Source: Desulfobacterales bacterium | GTDB taxonomy: Bacteria > Desulfobacterota > Dissulfuribacteria > Dissulfuribacterales > JAMONC01 | Assembly (NCBI GenBank): GCA_027066725.1 | Contig: JAMONC010000323.1 | Span: 1 to 6,476 of the forward strand | Length of the DNA: 6,476 nt | Direction: 5' to 3' | Shown here: piece by piece, positions 1-6,181 of the stretch | Layout of the letters: each line of letters opens with the position of its first letter | Numbering within the stretch: position 1 is the stretch's first letter | Made by a program: the position numbers and the translations under genes | The notes under the pieces: model-generated | Databases searched by the model: none | Told to the model about the DNA's origin: nothing | What the model saw: the letters and a program-made list of their open reading frames with translations, nothing else

Positions 1-119
1 GGTACATGTTCTACTTCTCTATCGCCAAGTCTCATTATAGAGCCCTTACCAAACTGTTTTTCTATTTGGGCAAGGGCAATATCTATAGCCTTTTTCTTAT
101 CTATTGTAGAAGTTGCCAT
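1..119 (-). CDS. recA: RecA recombinase, N-terminal fragment (cut by window edge)
   Basis: The ATG at 119-117 opens a frame running off the left edge after 39 complete codons. The peptide contains IEKQFGKGSIMRLGD at about residues 19-33. This is the hallmark N-terminal helix and linker of bacterial RecA (E. coli has the same IEKQFGKGSIMRLG string), the segment that packs against the neighbouring protomer in the filament. RecA is the ATP-dependent strand-exchange protein of homologous recombination and, where LexA exists, the co-protease of the SOS response. The ATPase core, including Walker A, lies outside the window. The start is supported by AAAGGAG seven bases upstream. It follows the glmM stop by 33 bases on the same strand, so it may be read from the glmM transcript, though a promoter inside the 3' end of glmM is possible. 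Identity is secure from the motif; whether the gene is intact cannot be judged here. Confidence 0.95.
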   Translation of the reverse strand, partial: MATSTIDKKKAIDIALAQIEKQFGKGSIMRLGDREVEHV

Positions 120-126
120 TTGTTAG

Positions 127-133
127 CTCCTTT
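127..133 (-). promoter_or_regulatory. Ribosome binding site of recA
   Basis: The minus strand reads AAAGGAG here, seven bases before the ATG at 119. It matches the anti-Shine-Dalgarno sequence well and fixes the recA start. It lies in the 33-base gap between glmM and recA. That gap otherwise holds only A/T-rich sequence and has no terminator-like hairpin. Confidence 0.85.
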
Positions 134-152
134 TTATTTTAAAGAGTATAAA

Positions 153-1517
153 TTATATACCGCAGTATTTTTCAATTACTTCTCCTATATCTTGAGCAAT
201 TTGAGTTATCTTATCAAGATTTTCTCCTTCTACCATAATTCTTATAACAGGTTCTGTCCCTGATGCCCTTATAAGAATCCTTCCGCGTCCTTTTAGTTCT
301 TTTTCAAATTTTTCTTTGGTTTCTTTTAAGTTAGGGATATCTTCTATCGGGATTTTTTCTCTTACTTTTACATTATGAAGTACCTGAGGAAAGCTTTCCA
401 TAATTTTACTTAATTCAGAAAGCGGTTTTCCTGTTTTTACCATTACTTTAAGTAGTTGTAGAGCAGCTAAAATGCCGTCTCCTGTAGTAATATAATCTAG
501 AAATATAAGATGACCTGATTGTTCTCCACCAAAATTGTATCCTTCTTGACGCATTTTTTCTACTACGTATCTGTCGCCTACCTTTGTACGAAGGAGCTGT
601 CCCCCTAATTCTTTCATTACAATTTCAAGTCCCATATTACTCATAACAGTTGCAACAAGGGTATTTCTATTAAGTTTTTGTTGTTCGATCATATTTTTTG
701 CACAGATTGCCATTATATGGTCGCCATCTACTACATATCCATTTTCATCAACAACAATCACTCTATCTGCATCTCCATCAAGTGCAATGCCTATATCCGC
801 ACCATGTTCTCTTACAGCTTTTTGTATAAGTTCTGGATGAAGGGCACCACAGCCATCATTTATATTGATGCCATTTGGTTTTGTACCATAAGTAATTACA
901 TTGGCACCAAGTTCTTCAAATACTAAAGGAGCTACTTTATATGCAGCACCATTTGCACAATCTAGAACAATCTTTATCCCATCAAGTGTGAGTGCTTGAG
1001 GGAAGGTATTTTTAAGGAAGACAATATATCTGCCTGGAGCATCATCTATTCTAAAAGCCTTTCCAACTTTATCATGAGTAGGCAGATTAATATTAGATAT
1101 CTCTTTAAGTGCAAGTTTTTCTATCTTTTCTTCAACTTCATCTGGTAATTTAAATCCATCAGCAGAGAATATTTTTATTCCATTATATTCAAAAGGATTA
1201 TGAGATGCTGATATAACTACTCCAGCATCAGCTCTCATACTAGATGTTAAGAACGCAATAGCAGGTGTGGGCATAGGGCCAACCAAAAGGACTTGAGCAC
1301 CCATTGAACAAAGCCCAGCAGATAAGGCAGTTTCAAACATATACCCAGATAGCCTGGTGTCTTTTCCTATAAGGATTTTATGAGGTTTATTTTTATCATT
1401 TTGGCTTTTAAATAAGTATGCTACAGCTTGCCCAATTTTCATAGCTATTTCTGTAGTCATTGGCTGTTCATTTGCTATACCTCTAATACCATCTGTGCCA
1501 AATAACTTCCTACTCAT
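153..1517 (-). CDS. glmM: Phosphoglucosamine mutase GlmM
   Basis: A cytosolic enzyme that interconverts glucosamine-6-phosphate and glucosamine-1-phosphate, feeding UDP-GlcNAc synthesis for peptidoglycan and, where present, lipopolysaccharide. At 454 residues it is the usual family length (about 445-455). All four signatures of the alpha-D-phosphohexomutase superfamily are visible: N-terminal KLFGTDGIRG (residues 4-13); the phosphoserine loop ISASHNP (102-108) with catalytic Ser105; the metal-binding loop DGDADR (247-252); and the sugar-binding GEQSG (331-335). The C-terminal phosphate-binding RASGTEP is at 417-423. The GEQSG form and FGTDGIRG start favour GlmM over ManB or phosphoglucomutase. 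The ATG is preceded by AAGGATGG, whose first bases are the stop codon of cdaR ten bases upstream, so translation is probably coupled. In Firmicutes GlmM binds and inhibits CdaA; the same gene cluster here makes that link plausible, but it is inferred. Confidence 0.97.
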   Translation of the reverse strand: MSRKLFGTDGIRGIANEQPMTTEIAMKIGQAVAYLFKSQNDKNKPHKILIGKDTRLSGYMFETALSAGLCSMGAQVLLVGPMPTPAIAFLTSSMRADAGVVISASHNPFEYNGIKIFSADGFKLPDEVEEKIEKLALKEISNINLPTHDKVGKAFRIDDAPGRYIVFLKNTFPQALTLDGIKIVLDCANGAAYKVAPLVFEELGANVITYGTKPNGININDGCGALHPELIQKAVREHGADIGIALDGDADRVIVVDENGYVVDGDHIMAICAKNMIEQQKLNRNTLVATVMSNMGLEIVMKELGGQLLRTKVGDRYVVEKMRQEGYNFGGEQSGHLIFLDYITTGDGILAALQLLKVMVKTGKPLSELSKIMESFPQVLHNVKVREKIPIEDIPNLKETKEKFEKELKGRGRILIRASGTEPVIRIMVEGENLDKITQIAQDIGEVIEKYCGI

Positions 1518-1521
1518 ATTT

Positions 1522-1529
1522 CCATCCTT
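1522..1529 (-). promoter_or_regulatory. Ribosome binding site of glmM overlapping the cdaR stop
   Basis: The minus strand reads AAGGATGG about four to seven bases before the glmM ATG. Its leading AA are the last two bases of the cdaR TAA (1530-1528). Ribosomes ending cdaR therefore sit on the glmM initiation site, an arrangement typical of translational coupling. Confidence 0.7.
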
Positions 1530-2466
1530 ATTTTTTTCTGATTAATAGTTTGTTTTTTATATTAATCTTAATTTTATCAGGTGTTATTTTTTTAACTATT
1601 ATTCCTTTTGGTACTTTAACAAGGGGTACTACATATTGTTCCCCTGCATGAATAGTATTAGCAGGAATTATTGCTTTAACTGTATTTATGTTAAGGCTGT
1701 TAAGCCTATTAATTGGCCCTTCGAGTATTACAGAGATAATATCTGGCCAAAAATTTATACTTGAAATAGGCGGAATTACCATAACTGGTACATGAGATAA
1801 TTTTAGGGTTGTTATCTTAGGACTTATTTTTATTATAACTGTTACTTCTCTTTCATTTTCAGATATATCACAATGTAATTTGTCTAAATTTAGTTCTACT
1901 CTATTGGTAATAGTAGTATACGCATTATTTATATTAATTGACATAGTTTTTATATATTTTAATTTCTTAAGTTCATTTTTAGGACCTGAAACTGCTACTT
2001 TATTAGGAATTACTTTTATACTTTCTATTTTATATCCTTTAGCTGGATGTCCTACAATTACGGGCTTGACTGGTAATATTTTTGTTATAATAGGAGATAG
2101 TACTAATTTTATAATGTTAGGTTGAATTCGTATTATCCTAATACTACTAGGGATTGGTAGATTATTAGCTGAGAGTTTTATTATTTTCACACCTGGTGTT
2201 GCATCTTTTAAGTCTATCACCTTTGATGGTCTTTGAGATGCCAGCGCTCTTACCATGCTCCTTGGTCCATATACCCTCACTTTTATAAAAGGAGGGTAGT
2301 CATTTGCGATTACAAGATTAGGAGGGACATTTACTATTACTAAGGGGAGAGTAATTCCTACTTCCGCTTTTTCTTCTCCAACTACAAAAAACCAAAGCAT
2401 TATAGCAAATGCTAAGGAAAGTATCTTTAGTCCCCAATTCCTTGTTATAATCTCTCTAATTTTCAT
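1528..2466 (-). CDS. cdaR: YbbR-repeat membrane protein, CdaA regulator (CdaR type)
   Basis: A 312-residue protein with a short positively charged N-terminus, one membrane segment (about residues 13-29, rich in Leu/Ala/Phe/Trp) and a long beta-rich tail expected outside the cytoplasmic membrane. The tail holds about three YbbR-type repeats (roughly 36-125, 130-213 and 218-305). Repeat 1 has the diagnostic pattern of VRVYGP at 63-68, a V-I-D-L strand near 83-86 and RIQP near 113-116; repeat 2 has VSGP at 159-162; repeat 3 has LEGP. YbbR/CdaR proteins bind the membrane-bound diadenylate cyclase CdaA and modulate its activity, encoded next door as here. Family members carry different numbers of repeats, so length is not diagnostic. 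The tail is unusually rich in Ile, Lys and Asn, as expected from AT-rich DNA and a fast-evolving extracytoplasmic domain. The ATG follows the cdaA stop by two bases and has no clear ribosome binding site, suggesting coupled translation. The regulatory role is inferred from family and context. Confidence 0.9.
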   Translation of the reverse strand: MKIREIITRNWGLKILSLAFAIMLWFFVVGEEKAEVGITLPLVIVNVPPNLVIANDYPPFIKVRVYGPRSMVRALASQRPSKVIDLKDATPGVKIIKLSANNLPIPSSIRIIRIQPNIIKLVLSPIITKILPVKPVIVGHPAKGYKIESIKVIPNKVAVSGPKNELKKLKYIKTMSININNAYTTITNRVELNLDKLHCDISENEREVTVIIKISPKITTLKLSHVPVMVIPPISSINFWPDIISVILEGPINRLNSLNINTVKAIIPANTIHAGEQYVVPLVKVPKGIIVKKITPDKIKINIKNKLLIRKK

Positions 2467-2468
2467 AT

Positions 2469-3272
2469 CTATTGGTTATGAAATCTTCTCTTCCACCAAG
2501 GACGATCATTTTCTTCTGGTGCAAAGCTATTGTGCAATATTCGCCTAAGCGTACCAGGGTCAATATCTCTAGTTATTTTACCTGCTATTGCTACAGATAT
2601 ACTTCCTGTTTCTTCTGATACTATTACAGAAACTGCATCTGTATGTTCTGTTATCCCTATAGCAGCTCTATGTCTTGTACCAAGTCTTCTACTTACATTA
2701 GGATTTGTAGTTAAAGGCAGAACACAACCTGCAGCAGCAAGCCTTCCTTTTTGTATTACTACAGCTCCATCATGTAAAGGAGTAGTTTTGTAAAATATAG
2801 TGCACAGAAGTTCTCTACTAACCTTTGCATCTATCTCAACACCTGTTTCTAAATAATCAGCAAGCCCCACATCTCGTTCTAAAACAATTAAAGCCCCTGT
2901 TTGAGATTCAGACAGACTTGATGCAGCTTTTGCTACTTCTTCTAAGGCTTGAAAGGTCTTAACCCTTACTTTTAAAAATGGGGTTTGTCCCATTTGAGTC
3001 AAGACCCGTCTAATATCATCTTGAAATACTATAACAATTAAGAGAAATATTGAGCTTAGTACAGTACCAAGCAACCAGTGAAGAGTATAGAGTTGAATAA
3101 CACCTGCAACAAAGTAGACAACTATAATGACAGCAAGTCCTGCTGCCATTTGCACAGCACGGGTGCCTCGGATGAGAAGCATCACCCGATAGATAATATA
3201 TGCAACACATAAAATGTCTAATATATCCTGCCATCTAAGAGCAGGAATATAAGTAAGCCAATTATGTATCAT
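2469..3272 (-). CDS. cdaA: Membrane diadenylate cyclase CdaA (c-di-AMP synthase)
   Basis: Makes cyclic di-AMP from two ATP at the inner face of the cytoplasmic membrane. The 267 residues match the family's usual 270 or so. Three membrane segments (about 17-35, 39-58 and 66-83) lead into a FQDDIRRVL linker (83-91) and the DisA_N catalytic domain (about 105-245). Both catalytic signatures are intact: PLHDGA (165-170, with Asp168-Gly169-Ala170) and GTRHR (198-202, with Arg-His-Arg 200-202). The conserved GALIVLER (126-133) and an AAGCVLPL stretch (180-187) complete the core. Three N-terminal helices identify the CdaA class rather than DisA or CdaS. The ATG at 3272 is fixed by an in-frame TAA directly upstream, yet no ribosome binding site is visible. 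It lies 52 bases after folP and two bases before cdaR, forming the cdaA-cdaR-glmM module that couples c-di-AMP to cell-wall precursor supply and osmotic balance in Firmicutes. Confidence 0.96.
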   Translation of the reverse strand: MIHNWLTYIPALRWQDILDILCVAYIIYRVMLLIRGTRAVQMAAGLAVIIVVYFVAGVIQLYTLHWLLGTVLSSIFLLIVIVFQDDIRRVLTQMGQTPFLKVRVKTFQALEEVAKAASSLSESQTGALIVLERDVGLADYLETGVEIDAKVSRELLCTIFYKTTPLHDGAVVIQKGRLAAAGCVLPLTTNPNVSRRLGTRHRAAIGITEHTDAVSVIVSEETGSISVAIAGKITRDIDPGTLRRILHNSFAPEENDRPWWKRRFHNQ

Positions 3273-3291
3273 TTATATGCAACCAGGAGTG

Positions 3292-3303
3292 TTACATCTG
3301 TAA
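3292..3303. repeat. Short dyad between folP and cdaA
   Basis: The 12 bases TTACATCTGTAA form a near-palindrome with five-base arms (TTACA and TGTAA) around a two-base centre, 20 bases ahead of the cdaA start. It is too short and too poor in G+C to act as a terminator and is not followed by a T run. The size fits an operator half-site pair, but a 12-base dyad in AT-rich DNA may be chance. Only one copy was seen in the intergenic gaps of this window. Confidence 0.3.
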
Positions 3304-3324
3304 AAAACGATTTCAAAAACTCTT

Positions 3325-4170
3325 CTAAACACCTACCCTTTTTATTGCATCAACTACTTTAAGTACCTGGCAGGTTATACCTACCTTGTGTACTCTCATA
3401 ATATGTGCTCCTTTTAAAGCACATACAGAAGTTACAGCCAATGTTGGAATATCTCTTTTTTCAGGTTCTTTAATACCTGTTATTGCTCCAATAAAAGCCT
3501 TTCTTGAGGCACCAATTAAAACTGGTTGGCCTATAGATACTATTTCGTTTAATTTATTAATTAACTCAAGGTTGTGGTCAAAACTTTTCCCAAAACCTAT
3601 TCCAGGATCTAATATTATATTTTCTAGTTTTATACCATTACTGTATGCAAATTCTAATCTTTGTTTTAAAAATTCTGTTACTTCTTTAACTACATCTTTA
3701 TATACAGGATTTATTTGCATATCCTTTGGTGTTCCTTTCATATGCATTAGTATGACAGGGACACCATAGGTAGCTGCAACTTTTACCATTTTATCATCAA
3801 AACGAAGAGCACTTATGTCATTTATAATATCAGCTCCTTCATCAAGAGCAGCTTTAGCAACTTGATGTTTTGTAGTATCTATAGAAATAGGAATATTAAA
3901 TCTTGATCTTATTGCTTTTATTATAGGGATTACTCTATTTAATTCTTCATCTACAGGCACAGGTTCAGAAAAAGGACGGCTTGATTCCCCACCGATATCT
4001 AAGATATCAGCACCTTCAGTTATAAGGGTCTCTGCTTGATACAGGGCAGAATCTTTATCTAAGAATTTGCCTCCATCAGAGAAAGAATCAGGGGTTATGT
4101 TTAATATCCCCATTACATAAGTACGGCTCCAATTAAATATACTATCCCTTACTCTTATTGGAGGGGGCAA
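3325..4170 (-). CDS. folP: Dihydropteroate synthase FolP
   Basis: Cytosolic enzyme that joins 6-hydroxymethyl-dihydropterin pyrophosphate to p-aminobenzoate to give dihydropteroate in folate synthesis; the target of sulfonamides. From the TTG at 4170 the protein has 281 residues, close to E. coli FolP (282). TIM-barrel motifs occur in order: MGILNITPDSFSDGG (20-34), IGGESSRP (59-66), SIDTTK (95-100), NDIS (116-119), LMHMKGTP (140-147), DPGIGFGK (187-194), GASRK (219-223) and RVHKV (258-262). Pterin, phosphate and metal contacts (Asn24, Asp97, Asn116, Asp187, Lys223, Arg258, His260) are all present, within three residues of E. coli numbering. The loop has Ser64 where Thr is usual and Lys261 where RVHDV is usual. 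Start choice: this TTG lies 13 bases after the ftsH stop behind AAAAAGGG. An in-frame ATG at 4260, behind TAAGG, would add 30 residues and overlap ftsH by 77 bases; the added segment resembles no part of the family, so I prefer the TTG, moderately. Confidence 0.93.
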   Translation of the reverse strand: MPPPIRVRDSIFNWSRTYVMGILNITPDSFSDGGKFLDKDSALYQAETLITEGADILDIGGESSRPFSEPVPVDEELNRVIPIIKAIRSRFNIPISIDTTKHQVAKAALDEGADIINDISALRFDDKMVKVAATYGVPVILMHMKGTPKDMQINPVYKDVVKEVTEFLKQRLEFAYSNGIKLENIILDPGIGFGKSFDHNLELINKLNEIVSIGQPVLIGASRKAFIGAITGIKEPEKRDIPTLAVTSVCALKGAHIMRVHKVGITCQVLKVVDAIKRVGV

Positions 4171-4174
4171 ACAT

Positions 4175-4182
4175 CCCTTTTT
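4175..4182 (-). promoter_or_regulatory. Candidate ribosome binding site for the TTG start of folP
   Basis: The minus strand reads AAAAAGGG four bases before the TTG at 4170 and directly after the ftsH TAG (4186-4184). The location between stop and start is typical of operon junctions and supports the shorter FolP. The competing ATG at 4260 has TAAGG six bases upstream, but inside codons of FtsH, where it may be accidental. Confidence 0.5.
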
Positions 4183-4183
4183 A

Positions 4184-6031
4184 CTAAACTGTCCCTGCTC
4201 CTTGTGTTTGGGGGCTAAAGTTTGTTCCTGTGTTTTTACGGCATCTTTGTAGTATTTCATCTATTGCCTTAGAATCTAAGGATTCTTTCTCAAGAAGCGC
4301 TTGAGCTATATCATGAAGACAATTTATATGCTCAGAAAGTAAATTTTTAGCTCTTTCATAAGCATCAGTAACAATTCTTCTTACTTCTTGATCTATTTTT
4401 ATAGCAGTGTCTTCACTATAGTCTTTATGCTGTGCGATTTCTCTACCCAAGAAGATATGTTCTTCTCTTTTGCCAAAAGTAACAGGTCCAAGGGTATCAC
4501 TCATTCCCCATTCACATACCATCTTGCGGGCTAAATCTGTTGCACGTTCAAGGTCATTTCCTGCACCTGTAGTGCATTCATTTAGGACTATTTCTTCTGC
4601 AACCCTTCCACCTAAGAGAATAGCTAGATTATTAAATAGATAACTTTTGGGATAGGTATGTCTTTCATCTACAGGTAGTTGTTGTGTTAGTCCTAGGGCG
4701 CGTCCTCTAGGAATAATTGTTACTTTGTGGATAGGATCTGTTCCGGGAAGGAGTTTAGCAACGAGGGTATGGCCTGCTTCATGATAGGCAGTAATTCTTT
4801 TTTCCTCATCAGAGAGAATCATGCTACGACGTTCAGCCCCCATGAGGACTTTATCTTTGGCTTGCTCAAAGTCCTCCATATCTACATATTCTTTATCTTT
4901 TTTAGCTGCTAAAAGAGCAGCTTCATTTACCAAATTTTCAAGGTCTGCTCCAGAAAAACCTGGAGTTCCTCTAGCAATTAGGGCTAGATCTATGTCTGGA
5001 GCAAGAGGTATCTTTTTAGCGTGAACCTTTAATATTTCTTCTCTTCCTCTTAAGTCTGGGACAGGCACTACAACTTGACGATCAAATCTACCTGGACGCA
5101 ACAGTGCTGGATCAAGTACATCTGGACGGTTTGTTGCTGCAACAACAATAACACCTTCAGTTGTCTCAAAACCATCCATTTCAACTAAGAGTTGATTTAA
5201 AGTCTGTTCTCGTTCATCATGGCCTCCGCCAAGACCTGCTCCTCTATGTCTACCGACTGCATCTATCTCATCGATAAAGATGATACATGGAGCATGTTTT
5301 TTAGCCTGTACAAATAGATCTCTTACTCTTGAAGCTCCAACACCAACAAACATTTCTACAAAATCAGAACCACTAATACTGAAAAATGGTACCCCAGCCT
5401 CTCCTGCTATTGCTTTTGCAAGAAGAGTCTTTCCTGTGCCAGGTGGCCCAACAAGTAAGACACCTTTTGGTACTCTACCTCCAAGGCGTGTAAATTTTTT
5501 AGGATCTTTTAAAAATGATATAATTTCAGTTAATTCTTCTTTGGCCTCTTCAACTCCGGCAATATCGTCAAATGTTACTTTTATATTTTGATCTGTAAGT
5601 AACTTGGCCCTGCTTTTGCCAAAAGACATAGCACGACCGCCGCCTGTTTGCATTTGTCGCATAAAAAATATCCATACTGCAATAAGAAGCAGCATTGGAA
5701 ACCAAGAAATTAAAAGTGTCATGTACCACGGCGTTACTTCTTTAGGTTTTACAATTATTTCTACTCCTTTTTTCTTAAGAAGGGGGATTAAGGCAGGATC
5801 ATTTTGAGGTATTACGGTATGGAATTTTTTACCATTTAAGTAAGTTCCATCTATTTTGTCTTGATTAATAGTTACTGTTGCAACTTTACCTTTTTCAACT
5901 TTGGTTAAAAAACTAGAGTAAGGAATATTTACTGCTGGCTTGGTAGGTTTATTAAATAGATTGAATAAAAATATAGCTACAAGGCCAATAACTAGCCATA
6001 AGCTTAAACTCTTATAGAAATTGTTGTTCAA
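4184..6031 (-). CDS. ftsH: ATP-dependent zinc metalloprotease FtsH
   Basis: Hexameric membrane protease that extracts and degrades membrane and short-lived cytosolic proteins. From the TTG at 6031 the protein has 615 residues. Order of domains: membrane segment 1 (about 8-26), extracytoplasmic domain (about 30-100), membrane segment 2 (about 102-124), AAA+ ATPase with Walker A GPPGTGKT (195-202), pore loop FVG (228-230), Walker B IIFIDEID (250-257), SRH with NRPDVLDPALLRPGRFDR (301-318), then the M41 protease with zinc motif HEAGH (417-421) and third ligand Asp493 in GAGNDL. All catalytic residues are intact. The longest frame starts at an ATG at 6055 (MDSPGRTP added), but that ATG has no ribosome binding site. 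The TTG has AGGGAGGA five bases upstream and gives the usual FtsH beginning MNNNFYKSLSLW. It is the first gene after the 150-base gap behind tilS and probably heads the operon. Confidence 0.97.
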   Translation of the reverse strand: MNNNFYKSLSLWLVIGLVAIFLFNLFNKPTKPAVNIPYSSFLTKVEKGKVATVTINQDKIDGTYLNGKKFHTVIPQNDPALIPLLKKKGVEIIVKPKEVTPWYMTLLISWFPMLLLIAVWIFFMRQMQTGGGRAMSFGKSRAKLLTDQNIKVTFDDIAGVEEAKEELTEIISFLKDPKKFTRLGGRVPKGVLLVGPPGTGKTLLAKAIAGEAGVPFFSISGSDFVEMFVGVGASRVRDLFVQAKKHAPCIIFIDEIDAVGRHRGAGLGGGHDEREQTLNQLLVEMDGFETTEGVIVVAATNRPDVLDPALLRPGRFDRQVVVPVPDLRGREEILKVHAKKIPLAPDIDLALIARGTPGFSGADLENLVNEAALLAAKKDKEYVDMEDFEQAKDKVLMGAERRSMILSDEEKRITAYHEAGHTLVAKLLPGTDPIHKVTIIPRGRALGLTQQLPVDERHTYPKSYLFNNLAILLGGRVAEEIVLNECTTGAGNDLERATDLARKMVCEWGMSDTLGPVTFGKREEHIFLGREIAQHKDYSEDTAIKIDQEVRRIVTDAYERAKNLLSEHINCLHDIAQALLEKESLDSKAIDEILQRCRKNTGTNFSPQTQGAGTV

Positions 6032-6036
6032 CGGGG

Positions 6037-6044
6037 TCCTCCCT
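6037..6044 (-). promoter_or_regulatory. Ribosome binding site that sets the ftsH start at TTG
   Basis: The minus strand reads AGGGAGGA, the strongest Shine-Dalgarno match in the window, five bases before the TTG at 6031. It lies inside the codons that a start at ATG 6055 would translate, which argues that the upstream ATG is not the main start. Confidence 0.85.
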
Positions 6045-6105
6045 GGTGAATCCATAGATCTAAACCCAATAATTAATATTTTGATGTAATTTGTTATGTT
6101 ATAAC

Positions 6106-6134
6106 TTTATATAACTTAACCTAGTATACGGCAA
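6106..6134 (-). promoter_or_regulatory. Candidate sigma-70 promoter for ftsH and the downstream operon
   Basis: The minus strand has TTGCCG (6134-6129, four of six matches to the -35 consensus), a 17-base spacer, and TATAAA (6111-6106, five of six to -10). Transcription would start near 6099 and give a leader of about 70 bases. The spacing is ideal, but AT-rich sequence yields such matches by chance, so this is a candidate only. Confidence 0.45.
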
Positions 6135-6142
6135 TTTAGCAA

Positions 6143-6171
6143 CATATAATTAGAGTTCTTTTTATTTTCAA
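6143..6171 (-). promoter_or_regulatory. Second, upstream promoter candidate for ftsH
   Basis: The minus strand has TTGAAA (6171-6166, five of six), a 17-base spacer and TATATG (6148-6143, four of six), starting eleven bases after the tilS stop. It may be an alternative or tandem promoter to the one at 6106-6134. Its -10 is weaker, so I rank it slightly lower. Confidence 0.3.
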
Positions 6172-6181
6172 GAGGAAGGCA

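Larger units (their letters stand above)
6032..6181 (-). other. Intergenic leader of the ftsH operon
   Basis: This 150-base stretch between the tilS stop and the ftsH TTG is very AT-rich and holds no gene. It contains two promoter-like hexamer pairs, a repeated AGTTATA, and the ftsH ribosome binding site. I see no terminator hairpin with a T run after tilS, so read-through from tilS into ftsH remains possible. No riboswitch-like conserved structure was recognised. Confidence 0.6.

Noticed and set aside
246..262. ACAG-GTT-CTGT dyad near the end of glmM as an SOS operator
   Set aside because: The arms are in the reverse order to the CTGT-N8-ACAG LexA box, the spacing is wrong, and the bases encode the invariant GTEPV motif of GlmM.
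6..263. Plus-strand open frame of 85 codons
   Set aside because: It lies opposite the recA start and the glmM 3' end, is rich in Phe/Tyr/Ser typical of antisense AT-rich frames, and matches no family I know.
3016..3234. Minus-strand 72-codon frame inside cdaA
   Set aside because: It is a shifted reading of the cdaA membrane segments, with a Cys/His-rich composition that comes from the frame shift only.
3273..3316. Promoter for cdaA using TTTACA and TATAAA in the folP-cdaA gap
   Set aside because: The spacer is 21 bases and the -10 would touch the ATG; the alternative TTGAAA pairs only with a poor TAACAC at 16 bases.
3386..3769. Plus-strand open frame of 127 codons
   Set aside because: It is wholly antisense to the conserved core of folP; its residues mirror FolP codons and it has no recognisable domain.
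5280..5591. Plus-strand open frame of 103 codons
   Set aside because: Antisense to the AAA+ core of ftsH, where strong codon constraint often leaves long opposite frames open.
6140..6181. Terminator after tilS
   Set aside because: CTCTT and AAGAAC can pair only weakly, there is no G+C-rich stem and no T run on the transcribed strand.
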